DNA of 64,000 nucleotides from contig NZ_LZHV01000065.1 in the NCBI RefSeq assembly GCF_001667275.1, forward strand, positions 44,017 through 108,016, written 5' to 3'. Of the stretch, positions 24,869 through 33,310 are shown in pieces. The translations under genes were made by a program, and so were the position numbers. Position 1 is the stretch's first letter, and the number at the start of each line of letters is the position of its first letter. Below the pieces are notes generated by a model. That model saw only the letters and a program-made list of their open reading frames with translations, was not told where the DNA came from and searched no databases. This DNA comes from Mycobacterium sp. ACS4054 (lineage in GTDB: Bacteria; Actinomycetota; Actinomycetes; Mycobacteriales; Mycobacteriaceae).

Positions 24869-26284
24869 TTGATTCGCCGCACAGACCTTGGCGAAGCGTT
24901 CGACGAGCTCGATGCCAAGATCAACGCGGGCATGGCGGCCTATTCGATTCCCGGTGTCGCGGTTGCTGTTTGGTCCGGCGGCCGAGAATACGTGAAGGGC
25001 TACGGGGTCACCAATGTCGATTATCCGTTGCCCGTCGATGGCGACACCGTCTTCCGCATCGGTTCCACCACAAAGACTTTCACTGGCACGGTGATGATGC
25101 GGCTGGTCGACCAGGGCGAGGTAGATCTGGATTCACCCGTGCGCCGCTACCTCCCCGACTTCGCGGTAGCCGACCGGTCGGCAAGCGCCACGGTGACCGT
25201 GCGCCAACTGCTCAACCACACTGCAGGCTGGGACGGTCGCGATGGGCAGGACTTTGGACCCGGCGATGACGCGGTGGCGCGCTACGTCAACGCGATGGCA
25301 CGTCTACCGCAGCTGACTCCTCCGGGAACCGCGTTCGCCTACAACAATTCAGGTCTTGCGGTGGCGGGCCGCATCATCGAGCTCGTCACCGGAACAACCT
25401 ACGAGTCTGCGGTGCGCAAGCTGCTGCTCGACCCCCTACAGCTGGCTCACACGCACTATTTTTCCGACCAGATAATCGGGCTGAATGTGGCGGCATCGCA
25501 CAAGGTGGTCGATGGCAAAGCCCTTGTCGCTACCGAGTTTTGGGCGTTTCCGCGCAGCTGCAACCCCACGGGTGGGTTGATGTCCACCGCGCGAGAACAA
25601 CTGCGCTACGCACAGTTCCACCTCGGCGACGGCAGGGCGCCCGACGGCAAGCGGATTCTGAGCCGACAATCGCTGCAGGCAATGCGCTCGAACCCGGGCG
25701 CGGGCGGAACACTTTTTGTCGAGTTGACCGGGATGGGGGTGACCTGGATGCTGCGCCCCTCCGCGGAGAATGTGACCGTCGTCGAGCACGGGGGCACCTG
25801 GAAGGGGCAACGCTCCGGTTTCGTCATGGTGCCCGATCGCAATTTCGCCATGACCGTGCTCACCAATTCCGATGGCGGATTTCATATGATCAATGATCTC
25901 TTCGCCTGCGACTGGGCCTTGCACAGATTTGCTGGGGTCACCAATCTCCCCGCCGTACCGCAGCACCTTGGCGCCGCCGACCTAGCGCCCTACGAGGGCC
26001 GCTACATCGCCGAGCAAGTCTCGCAAAATGGCAGCGTCGAGCAAACGGTCATCGACTTCCGGGCAAGGGACGGCCAGCTCGCCGGAACCCTGGACATCGT
26101 CGATGCCGGCGCGGATAGCCAAATCAGCACCGAACTGGGCCTCGCCTTCTACCGGTCCGACTATGGACTCGACCTCGGACCCGACAACAAGCCCACCGGC
26201 AGTCGATCCAACTTCGTCCGCGGAGCGGACGGCAACATCGCCTGGTTCTGTAGCCAGCACGGGCGCCTGTTCCGACGCCTGTAG
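24869..26284 (+). CDS. Serine hydrolase of the beta-lactamase/DD-peptidase (S12) family
   Basis: 471-residue penicillin-binding-protein-like esterase or amidase. The SxxK nucleophile motif is STTK in FRIGSTTKTFTG (near residue 70), the second motif is YNN in FAYNNSGLAVAG, and the third, HGG in VVEHGGTWKGQRSG, replaces KTG as in class C-type esterases. The C-terminal ~100 residues form a lipocalin-like extension (YEGRYIAEQ onward). There is no signal peptide. TTG 24869 is the first start after an in-frame stop at 24863; ATG 24932 is the alternative and would drop about 21 residues. It is the first gene of the accessory block. Confidence 0.82.
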   Translation: MIRRTDLGEAFDELDAKINAGMAAYSIPGVAVAVWSGGREYVKGYGVTNVDYPLPVDGDTVFRIGSTTKTFTGTVMMRLVDQGEVDLDSPVRRYLPDFAVADRSASATVTVRQLLNHTAGWDGRDGQDFGPGDDAVARYVNAMARLPQLTPPGTAFAYNNSGLAVAGRIIELVTGTTYESAVRKLLLDPLQLAHTHYFSDQIIGLNVAASHKVVDGKALVATEFWAFPRSCNPTGGLMSTAREQLRYAQFHLGDGRAPDGKRILSRQSLQAMRSNPGAGGTLFVELTGMGVTWMLRPSAENVTVVEHGGTWKGQRSGFVMVPDRNFAMTVLTNSDGGFHMINDLFACDWALHRFAGVTNLPAVPQHLGAADLAPYEGRYIAEQVSQNGSVEQTVIDFRARDGQLAGTLDIVDAGADSQISTELGLAFYRSDYGLDLGPDNKPTGSRSNFVRGADGNIAWFCSQHGRLFRRL

Positions 26285-26384
26285 CGCGGCACGGGGAAGT
26301 CAGCAGTGCAGGCGGCCGGGCGAATGCGCGCATGCCGCCTCGGTTTCGGCACCTCGGTGCGTCGGCCATGGCTAAGGTGGGCTG

Positions 26385-27293
26385 ATGTCCCGCCCGGACG
26401 ACGACAACTGGGATCTGGCGTCCAGCGTCGGTGTCACCGCGACGATTGTCGCCGCCGGGCGGGCGATGGCCACCAGGGATCCGCGCGGTCTGATCAACGA
26501 TCCGTTCGCCGAACCTCTGGTCCGTGCGGTGGGGCTGGACTTCTTCACCAAGCTGATGGACGGTGACCTCGGCATGTCGACAATCGCTGATGTCTCACCG
26601 GCGGTGGCGCAGGCAATGGTCGAGGGAAATGCGGTCCGCACGAAGTACTTCGACGACTACATCCGCACCGCCACCGAAGGTGGAATTCGGCAAGTGGCGA
26701 TCCTCGCGTCCGGGCTGGACGCCCGAGCCTATCGGCTGCCCTGGCCGACCGGGACCGTGGTGTACGAGATCGACCAACCCCAGGTGGTGGAGTTCAAGAC
26801 GACGACCTTGGCGGACCTGGGCGCCGAGCCCTCCGCTACTCGGCGCGCCGTGCCCATCGACTTGCGCGCAGATTGGCCGAGGGCGTTGCAAGCCGCCGGG
26901 TTTGACGCGGCAGCACCGACGGCGTGGCTGGCCGAGGGATTACTGATTTATCTAAAACCGCAGGACCAGGATCGGCTGTTCGACGACATCACCGCACTCA
27001 GCGCGCCCGGCAGCACGCTGGCCACCGAATTCGTGTCCACTATCGCGAACTTCGAAACCAAGCAAGCGCGGACCATATCCAACCCATTCCGCGACCATGG
27101 CGTCGACGTCGACTTGGCAGCGTTGATCTACACCGGTCCGCGCAACCACGCCCTCGACTACCTAGGCGCCAAGGGCTGGCAACTCGAAGACATGCCGCTC
27201 GCCGAACTGTTCCAGCGCAGCGGCCTCGATGCGCCCGCTGCAGACGACAGCACCATCTTCATCAGCGGCACCTTGACCGACCGGCCATGGTAA
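26385..27293 (+). CDS. SAM-dependent methyltransferase, TIGR00027 family (first copy)
   Basis: 302-residue member of the mycobacterial TIGR00027 / leucine carboxyl methyltransferase-like family, which is greatly expanded in this genus. Typical features: NWDLASSVGVTATIVAAGRA at the N-terminus, DPFAEPLVRAVG, the SAM site VAILASGLDARAYRLPWP, YEIDQPQVVEFK and WLAEGLLIYL. The substrate is unknown; members methylate carboxylates or hydroxyls of secondary metabolites and glycolipids. It is followed after 164 bases by a paralogue of similar length, a likely tandem duplication. Confidence 0.88.
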   Translation: MSRPDDDNWDLASSVGVTATIVAAGRAMATRDPRGLINDPFAEPLVRAVGLDFFTKLMDGDLGMSTIADVSPAVAQAMVEGNAVRTKYFDDYIRTATEGGIRQVAILASGLDARAYRLPWPTGTVVYEIDQPQVVEFKTTTLADLGAEPSATRRAVPIDLRADWPRALQAAGFDAAAPTAWLAEGLLIYLKPQDQDRLFDDITALSAPGSTLATEFVSTIANFETKQARTISNPFRDHGVDVDLAALIYTGPRNHALDYLGAKGWQLEDMPLAELFQRSGLDAPAADDSTIFISGTLTDRPW

Positions 27294-27457
27294 CCAAACA
27301 CCCGTCAGCCGTGTCCCCCGATCGTGGGACGAAGCGTTCATCACCATTGCAGGCCGATCGGCGGAGTTCCGCGAGGCGGAATCCTCCTAGATTCGAAGCG
27401 TGCACCTCGGCGGTCCCTCACCCGATGCAACCCCCACCGCAGAAAGGCGGATTTGTG

Positions 27458-28384
27458 ATGCGCAAAGACGGCGATAGCTGGGATCTAGCCAGCCATGTCG
27501 GCGCGACCGCGACGCTGGTGGCCGCAGGCCGCGCCAGGGCCACCAATTCGCCCGAGCCGTTGATCGAGGACCCGTTCGCCGAACCGTTGGTCCGCGCGGT
27601 GGGTATCGAATTCCTTGTCAAATGGGCGACCGGAGAGCTTCGCGCAGCCGACGTCGACGAGCCGGAAGCGGCCTGGGGTCTGCAGCGCATGACCACCGAT
27701 TTGGTGGCCCGCACTCGCTATTTCGACCAGTTCCTCAACGACGCGACGGCCACCGGAATTCGGCAGGTGGTGATCCTGGCGTCTGGCCTCGACGCGCGGG
27801 GCTACCGACTGCCATGGCCGAAGGGCATGGCGGTGTTCGAGATCGATCAGCCGGAGGTGCTGCGGTTCAAGGCCGAAACGCTGGCACGGCTGGGCGCCGA
27901 GCCCACGGCGCAGCTGCGGATGGTGCCGGCCGACCTGCGGGACGAATGGCCGGTCGCGCTGCTGGGTAGCGGATTCGACCCCGCGTTACCGACCGCCTGG
28001 ATCGCGGAAGGATTATTCGGTTATCTCCCCCCCGATGCTCAGGATCGCCTGCTGGACAACGTCACCGGTCTCAGCGCCCCGGGAAGCCGGATGGCCATCG
28101 AGGCGTTCGTGGGCTCGGCGGACCTGGACTCCGGGCGGGTACAACAGATCATCCGCGGTGCGACTCGCACCTGGCGCGACCATGGATTCGATCTGGACAT
28201 CTGCTCGCTGAACTATCTCGGGGCCCGCAACGAGGTCTCCGGTTATCTCGACAATCACGGGTGGCAGTCGACGGGGACCACGGCCGCGCAGCTGCTCGCC
28301 GATCACGGCCTGATCGGGATGCCCGGCGATGACCACTCGCCCTCCGACAAGCCGAGCTACTACACTTCGGTTTTGGCGGCTTAA
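27458..28384 (+). CDS. SAM-dependent methyltransferase, TIGR00027 family (second copy)
   Basis: 308-residue paralogue of the preceding gene with the same landmarks: SWDLASHVGATATLVAAGRA, DPFAEPLVRAVG, VVILASGLDARGYRLPWP, FEIDQPEVLRFK and WIAEGLFGYL. The two differ most in the residue 50-80 region and the C-terminus, which may set substrate choice. ATG 27458 follows AAAGGCGG; a GTG lies one codon earlier. It ends 11 bases before the glycosyltransferase, so the two are probably cotranscribed and the methyl acceptor could be the sugar product. Confidence 0.87.
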   Translation: MRKDGDSWDLASHVGATATLVAAGRARATNSPEPLIEDPFAEPLVRAVGIEFLVKWATGELRAADVDEPEAAWGLQRMTTDLVARTRYFDQFLNDATATGIRQVVILASGLDARGYRLPWPKGMAVFEIDQPEVLRFKAETLARLGAEPTAQLRMVPADLRDEWPVALLGSGFDPALPTAWIAEGLFGYLPPDAQDRLLDNVTGLSAPGSRMAIEAFVGSADLDSGRVQQIIRGATRTWRDHGFDLDICSLNYLGARNEVSGYLDNHGWQSTGTTAAQLLADHGLIGMPGDDHSPSDKPSYYTSVLAA

Positions 28385-28395
28385 AGGGGAATACA

Positions 28396-29616
28396 TTGCG
28401 GATTCTGGCGGTCACGCGTGCCCACAATGCCGGGAAGACCCTGGCCCATACGTTGGACTCGCTGGCCTCCTTCAGTGACGACATCTACGCGATCGACGAC
28501 CGCAGCACCGACGACACCCCCGCGATTCTCGCGAACCACCCCGCGGTCACCAATGTTGTTCGCGCACGGGCAGATCTACCGTCCACACCATGGCTGATCC
28601 CCGAGTCTACCGGGCTGGAACTGCTGTACCGGATGGCCGATTTCTGTCGCCCGGACTGGGTGGTGATGGTCGACGCCGACTGGACTTTCCAGATGGACGT
28701 CGACATCCGTGAGGTGCTTGCGCGCTCGCCGGACGACGTAGCGGCGCTGATGTGTCCGATGGTTTCCCGTTGGGATGATCCGGAATACCCGGACATGGTG
28801 CCGGTGATGGGCACCGCCGAGGCGATGCGCGGGCCGTTTTGGCGTTGGTACCCGGGTCTGTATGCGGGGCCCAAGTTGATGCACAATTCGCACTGGCCGG
28901 CCAACATCACCGAGCACGGTCGAATCGGGCAGCTGGACGGAATCCGCTTGACGCACAACGGCTGGTCGACGCTCGAGGAACGGATCTCGCGCGTCAAGCA
29001 CTACATGCGGCTTGATCCGGATTTTCGGCACAACTTCGGAGTGGCCTACGATCGATCCCTATTGTTCGGCTACACACTCGACGAGGTCAGCCTCCTCAAA
29101 GCGGACTACCAGCGGCGGGTGCGCGGCGACTTCGATCGGAGCGAAGCGTGTGCGCGGCTGCCGATCGAGGCGGAGCCACGCGCAATCGGCCGCGGATACG
29201 GGAGCCGCACGGACGGTTTCCATCCCGGCGTCGACTTCGCCGCTGACCCCGGCAGCCCGATCTACGCCGTAATATCCGGAACTGTCTGCTGCGCAAGCAC
29301 TATCGATCACCTTTGCTCAGTGGTCATCACGAACGACGACACCGAAATCCGCTACGTGTTTCGGCCTTGCGACGGCAAACGAATCGCACTCGGTGATCGG
29401 ATAAGTGCGGGAACCCGGATCGGCAGCATAGGTGCGGAAGACCAATCAACGGACGGTTACCTGCATTTCGAGACGCGGGTTGGGCGCAAACATGTCAATC
29501 CGCTTCGCTATCTGGGGAACATGGGGCTGCGGCCCTGGCCGCCGCCGGGGCGGCTGCGCGCGGTATCGGGCAGCTACCCGCCGGCCACACCATGCACGAT
29601 AACCGCCGACGAATAA
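28396..29616 (+). CDS. GT2 glycosyltransferase fused to a degenerate M23/LytM-like domain
   Basis: 406 residues. The N-terminal half (1-235) is a GT2-type fold: ILAVTRAHNAGKTLAHTLDSL, IDDRSTDD and the metal-binding DAD (93-95) in VVMVDADWTF. The C-terminal part (about 270-373) resembles an M23 endopeptidase: GFHPGVDFAADPGSPIYAV gives HxxxD (His276, Asp280) and DGYLHFETR gives the last zinc ligand His357. The first histidine of the usual HxH is Tyr355 and the usual YxH histidine position is Phe322, so both catalytic histidines are missing while the three zinc ligands remain. TTG 28396 has a good Shine-Dalgarno (AAAGGGGA). No signal peptide or membrane segment was seen. Confidence 0.75.
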   Translation: MRILAVTRAHNAGKTLAHTLDSLASFSDDIYAIDDRSTDDTPAILANHPAVTNVVRARADLPSTPWLIPESTGLELLYRMADFCRPDWVVMVDADWTFQMDVDIREVLARSPDDVAALMCPMVSRWDDPEYPDMVPVMGTAEAMRGPFWRWYPGLYAGPKLMHNSHWPANITEHGRIGQLDGIRLTHNGWSTLEERISRVKHYMRLDPDFRHNFGVAYDRSLLFGYTLDEVSLLKADYQRRVRGDFDRSEACARLPIEAEPRAIGRGYGSRTDGFHPGVDFAADPGSPIYAVISGTVCCASTIDHLCSVVITNDDTEIRYVFRPCDGKRIALGDRISAGTRIGSIGAEDQSTDGYLHFETRVGRKHVNPLRYLGNMGLRPWPPPGRLRAVSGSYPPATPCTITADE

Positions 29617-29628
29617 TCTCGGGCGAGC

Positions 29629-30660
29629 TCAGCGCGGCGCGTGGACTGTCGGTTGATACGCCTCGATTCGTTCCAGCAAACTGCGGGCGGCCCGGATCGT
29701 CGAGCGCACCTCCTGCAGCAGTTTGGCGGGATGCTGCAGGTCCATGTCGTGCAGCCCTTCGTAACGGTCTATGCCGAAACCTACGGTCTCCATCCGAATT
29801 CCGAACGGCAGGGCCAGGGTTCGAAGCGCGTCGAAATTCTGATAGGGGACGAACGGCTGGCCGGTCACCAACAGACAACTCGATCGCTGCATATCCAGCG
29901 TCCGGGCGGTGAAGGTAAAGGTGTCTGCGGAGGTGGCGCGGCGGTTGTTGGGGTCAGGCGACGGCGCCTCGATCAGTGTGATGGGCAGCCCGAGGTCATT
30001 GCTGTCTTCGCCGAAGCGCCAAAGCATCTGGCCCCGATGCGGGCCGCCGGGACGCCGCCGCCCATGCCGTACCGCCTCGCGAGTATCCACCCCGAACGCG
30101 CCTGCCGCAGCAGCCGCCAGCAGATCGAACTCGGTACGCGCGCCCGGCGCGCAGGATGCGACCGCGTCGTCTTCGGATGGCAGCAGCCGCCGAGACGCCG
30201 CGGCCAGCACGATATGACCGATGCGATTCTCGCCCGCTAGCTCCCGCGCCAGCTGGGCCCGAAGCATGTTCGAGTATCGTCCGGTGCCGATTACCAGCAT
30301 GTAGTCGAATGTTGTTCCCGTGGAACGTGTTTCATCCGTGAGGCCCAGCTGTCGTGCCAGCGCGGTGACCCTTGCCAGTTGCCAGTCTGGCAGGTCCAGA
30401 CGGGGGATCATCCACCTTGCCCCGCCACCGGCGTCTTGGCACCGCACTTGCTCGCCGCGGAGTGCCCTGGTCCGGCTCCGGTAATCCCATACCGCGCTGA
30501 ACACGTCCAGGGAGGCCAACCGGGCTGCCAGGCTGTCGTGCCGCGGGAAAACTCCGCCGAACATCGCCACCAACTGCGCCAACGCGTCGTGGGAACTCCA
30601 GGCATCGACCTCCGTGACCAGTGATGCCAAAAACTCATCATCCAACTCGCTGCAACGCAT
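29629..30660 (-). CDS. Hypothetical protein, possibly YdcF/DUF218-like
   Basis: 343-residue protein I do not recognise. The central part FDYMLVIGTGRYSNMLRAQ (about residues 125-145) followed by ARELAGENRIGHIVLAAASRR faintly recalls the DUF218 (YdcF/ElyC/SanA) fold, as does LVTGQPFVPYQNFDALR near the C-terminus. There is no signal peptide or clear membrane segment. ATG 30660 was chosen because GAGGT lies 4 bases before it; GTG 30708 would add 16 residues without such a site. It is convergent with the glycosyltransferase (12-base gap) and on the same strand as the epimerase upstream. Its role in the locus is unknown. Confidence 0.6.
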   Translation of the reverse strand: MRCSELDDEFLASLVTEVDAWSSHDALAQLVAMFGGVFPRHDSLAARLASLDVFSAVWDYRSRTRALRGEQVRCQDAGGGARWMIPRLDLPDWQLARVTALARQLGLTDETRSTGTTFDYMLVIGTGRYSNMLRAQLARELAGENRIGHIVLAAASRRLLPSEDDAVASCAPGARTEFDLLAAAAAGAFGVDTREAVRHGRRRPGGPHRGQMLWRFGEDSNDLGLPITLIEAPSPDPNNRRATSADTFTFTARTLDMQRSSCLLVTGQPFVPYQNFDALRTLALPFGIRMETVGFGIDRYEGLHDMDLQHPAKLLQEVRSTIRAARSLLERIEAYQPTVHAPR

Positions 30661-30794
30661 CGCCACCTCAGTCGCATCGTTTACTTCGATTTCTGGCTCT
30701 CTGCACACGCCATAAAACCAGCCGCATGGAAAAGCCTAACTGCGGTGATCTATGTCAAGGCGCACTTTTTTGGCGACACTCGCTATCGCGGGGC

Positions 30795-31778
30795 TCACCG
30801 GGGAGCCAAGGCGCCGCTGAACCCGTCTTGCTCGTAGGCGTATTGGGGCTGATCCTTCGCCCACTGGATATAGCGGTCGATGCCTTCCCAGATGCCGACT
30901 TCGGGCCTGAATCCAATGCTTTTCGCGAGCTCGATATTCGCCGGGAAACGAGCGACCTCACCGGCGCGTGCTTCACTGTGCGCGATCTTGGCGTCGAACT
31001 TTCCGGCGATGTACTCGACAATATCCTTCACCCGAGTGTTTTGGCCGCTGGCGAAATTGATCGCTTGCCCGCGAAGCGCGGGGTTGTGCAAAACCAAATT
31101 GTATGCGCGGACGATATCGCTTACGTACAGGTAGTCGCGTGTTGACGAACCGTCGCCGAAGATGGTGAGGGCTTCGCCATTGATGGCCTGACGGACGAGT
31201 CGCGGAATCAGCGCACCGAAACGCCCGGTCTTCTGGCGCACTCCAAAGATGTTGAACGGCCGGACAATCGTGACGTCAAGACCATAGGAGCGGTAGTAGG
31301 AGTAGCACAACCGATCGGCCGCCGCCTTCGAAGCGCCGTAGGGGCTGTTCGGTTTCAGCTCCGCTCTCTCGTCAAGAAGCTCGCCCTCCTGCAGATGGTG
31401 TCCGTCGCCATACACTTCGCAGGTGGACACGTAAATCAGCCGGTTCTTGTAGCGCCGGACCGCCTCGAGCACACGGTAGGTTCCCATGACGTTGGTTTCG
31501 AGAAAGCTTTCCGGTTCACCGAGAGACTGGTCGACGTTGATATTGGCGGCCAGATGAAAAACCACGTGGTGATCGCGCACCGCGCGATGGACCGTTTCCC
31601 CATCGGTAACCGAACCCGAGATGAAGGCCGCTCGCTCGTGCGAACGAAAGTCACTTGTGTTTCGGGTCGCGCTTTTCGATGACGTATTCAGGACAGTGAC
31701 CCAATGCCCGTCGGCCAGCAGTGACTCCGATAGATGACTTCCCTGGAAGCCGGCGCCCCCCGTGACAAGTATCTCCAT
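30795..31778 (-). CDS. NAD-dependent sugar-nucleotide epimerase/dehydratase (extended SDR)
   Basis: 327-residue extended short-chain dehydrogenase of the UDP-glucose 4-epimerase / dTDP-glucose dehydratase type. NAD motif: VTGGAGFQGSHL, with glutamine where isoleucine is usual (GGAGFIG). Catalytic residues: the serine in YVSTCEVYG and YxxxK in SPYGASKAAADR. RPFNIFGVRQ and DGSSTRDYLYVSDIVRA are further family signatures for nucleotide-sugar binding. The exact sugar is unknown. It lies at the edge of the accessory block, divergent from sseA, and looks lower in GC than the backbone genes. It probably supplies a modified sugar for the neighbouring glycosyltransferase (inference). Confidence 0.85.
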   Translation of the reverse strand: MEILVTGGAGFQGSHLSESLLADGHWVTVLNTSSKSATRNTSDFRSHERAAFISGSVTDGETVHRAVRDHHVVFHLAANINVDQSLGEPESFLETNVMGTYRVLEAVRRYKNRLIYVSTCEVYGDGHHLQEGELLDERAELKPNSPYGASKAAADRLCYSYYRSYGLDVTIVRPFNIFGVRQKTGRFGALIPRLVRQAINGEALTIFGDGSSTRDYLYVSDIVRAYNLVLHNPALRGQAINFASGQNTRVKDIVEYIAGKFDAKIAHSEARAGEVARFPANIELAKSIGFRPEVGIWEGIDRYIQWAKDQPQYAYEQDGFSGALAPR

Positions 31779-31874
31779 CTGCTGGCCTCTCGCGTATTTC
31801 GCAGTAAGTGGGAGCTTAATCGATGCCGACTCCCACCAGCCCCGCTTTTTCAGCCTGACGGTAGGCTCGGTGAC

Positions 31875-32768
31875 GTGGCATTACCCCCCGATCCAAGCCC
31901 GACGCTGTCCGACTACGCCCACCCCGAACGGCTGGTCACCGCCGACTGGGTCTCCGCCAACCTGGGCACCCCCGGCCTGGTGATCGTCGAATCCGACGAG
32001 GACGTCCTGCTCTACGACGTCGGCCACATCCCCGGCGCGGTCAAGATCGACTGGCACACCGACCTCAACGACCCGAGGGTCCGCGACTACATCAACGGCG
32101 AGCAGTTCGCCGAATTGATGGACCGCAAGGGCATCTCGCGCGACGACACCGTGGTGATCTACGGCGACAAGAGCAACTGGTGGGCCGCCTACGCGCTGTG
32201 GGTCTTCACGCTGTTCGGCCACCCGGACGTGCGCCTGCTCAACGGCGGGCGCGACCTGTGGCTGGCCGAGCGCCGGGAGACCACCCTGGACGTGCCGACC
32301 AAGACCTCCACCGGCTACCCCGTCGTCGCGCGCAACGACGAGCCCATCCGGGCGTTCAAGGACGACGTGCTCGCCATCCTGGGCAGCCAGCCGCTGATCG
32401 ACGTGCGTTCACCGGACGAGTACACCGGCAAGCGCACCCACATGCCCGAATACCCCGAGGAAGGCGTGCTGCGCGGCGGTCACATCCCCACCGCCCGGTC
32501 CATCCCGTGGGCCAAGGCGGTCGACGAGAGCGGCCGCTTCCGCAGCCGCGCGGAGCTCGAGGAGCTCTACGACTTCATCGACCCCGACGACAAGACGGTC
32601 GTCTACTGCCGCATCGGCGAGCGGTCCAGCCACACCTGGTTCGTGCTCACCTACCTGCTGGGCAAGCCCGGGGTGCGCAATTACGACGGATCGTGGACCG
32701 AGTGGGGCAACACCGTGCGCACGCCGATCGTCGGGGGTGAAGAGCCGGGGACAGTTCCGGTCCGATGA
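31875..32768 (+). CDS. sseA: Thiosulfate sulfurtransferase SseA (rhodanese)
   Basis: Two-domain rhodanese (Rv3283) that moves sulfane sulfur. GTG 31875 (VALPPDPSPTLSDY) gives 297 residues, equal to the recalled M. tuberculosis length; a longer frame from 31734 is not needed. The N-terminal inactive rhodanese domain covers about 20-135 and the catalytic one 160-285 with Cys245 in VVYCRIGERSSHTW. It overlaps the following SufE-like gene by 4 bases (ATGA), so a sulfur relay between the two is likely. Confidence 0.95.
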   Translation: MALPPDPSPTLSDYAHPERLVTADWVSANLGTPGLVIVESDEDVLLYDVGHIPGAVKIDWHTDLNDPRVRDYINGEQFAELMDRKGISRDDTVVIYGDKSNWWAAYALWVFTLFGHPDVRLLNGGRDLWLAERRETTLDVPTKTSTGYPVVARNDEPIRAFKDDVLAILGSQPLIDVRSPDEYTGKRTHMPEYPEEGVLRGGHIPTARSIPWAKAVDESGRFRSRAELEELYDFIDPDDKTVVYCRIGERSSHTWFVLTYLLGKPGVRNYDGSWTEWGNTVRTPIVGGEEPGTVPVR

Positions 32769-33211
32769 GCCTGCCCGCCCCGCTGGCCGAGGTCGTGTCC
32801 GACTTCGCCGAAGTGCAAGGCCAGGACAAGCTGGCGCTGCTGCTGGAATTCGCCAACGAACTCCCGCCCCTGCCACCCGAATTGGAGGAGCGGGCCATGG
32901 AGCCCGTGCCCGAGTGCCAGACGCCGCTGTTCCTCCACGTTGACGCCAGCGACCCGGACCGGGTGCGGCTGCACTTCAGCGCGCCCGCCGAGGCGCCGAC
33001 CACCCGGGGGTTCGCCTCGATCCTGGCCGCCGGTCTCGACGAGCAACCCGCGGCCGACATCCTGGCGGTGCCCGAGGATTTCTACACCGACCTGGGGTTG
33101 GCCGCGCTGATCAGCCCGCTGCGGTTGCGCGGGATGTCGGCGATGCTCGCCCGCATCAAGCGGCGGCTGCGCGAATCGGGCCAGAATTCCGGCACCGCCT
33201 CACCGGCCTGA
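32765..33211 (+). CDS. SufE-like sulfur acceptor protein (Rv3284-like)
   Basis: 148-residue SufE/CsdE-fold protein. Family features: KLALLLEFANELPPLP, then VPECQTPLF with the sulfur-accepting Cys51, VRLHFSAPAEAPTTRGFASIL and LGLAALISPLRLRGMSAM. SufE proteins take persulfide sulfur from a cysteine desulfurase; overlap with sseA suggests that here it may exchange with the rhodanese. ATG 32765 overlaps the sseA stop. Confidence 0.9.
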   Translation: MSLPAPLAEVVSDFAEVQGQDKLALLLEFANELPPLPPELEERAMEPVPECQTPLFLHVDASDPDRVRLHFSAPAEAPTTRGFASILAAGLDEQPAADILAVPEDFYTDLGLAALISPLRLRGMSAMLARIKRRLRESGQNSGTASPA

Positions 33212-33310
33212 CGGCGCGGCGCTTAGACTTCCCAGTCAGTGTAAGAAACTCTCTTAAAGAAGCCCACGGCGGAAACACGTCCGCTTGAGATATGCCAAAC
33301 AGGAGGCGCA

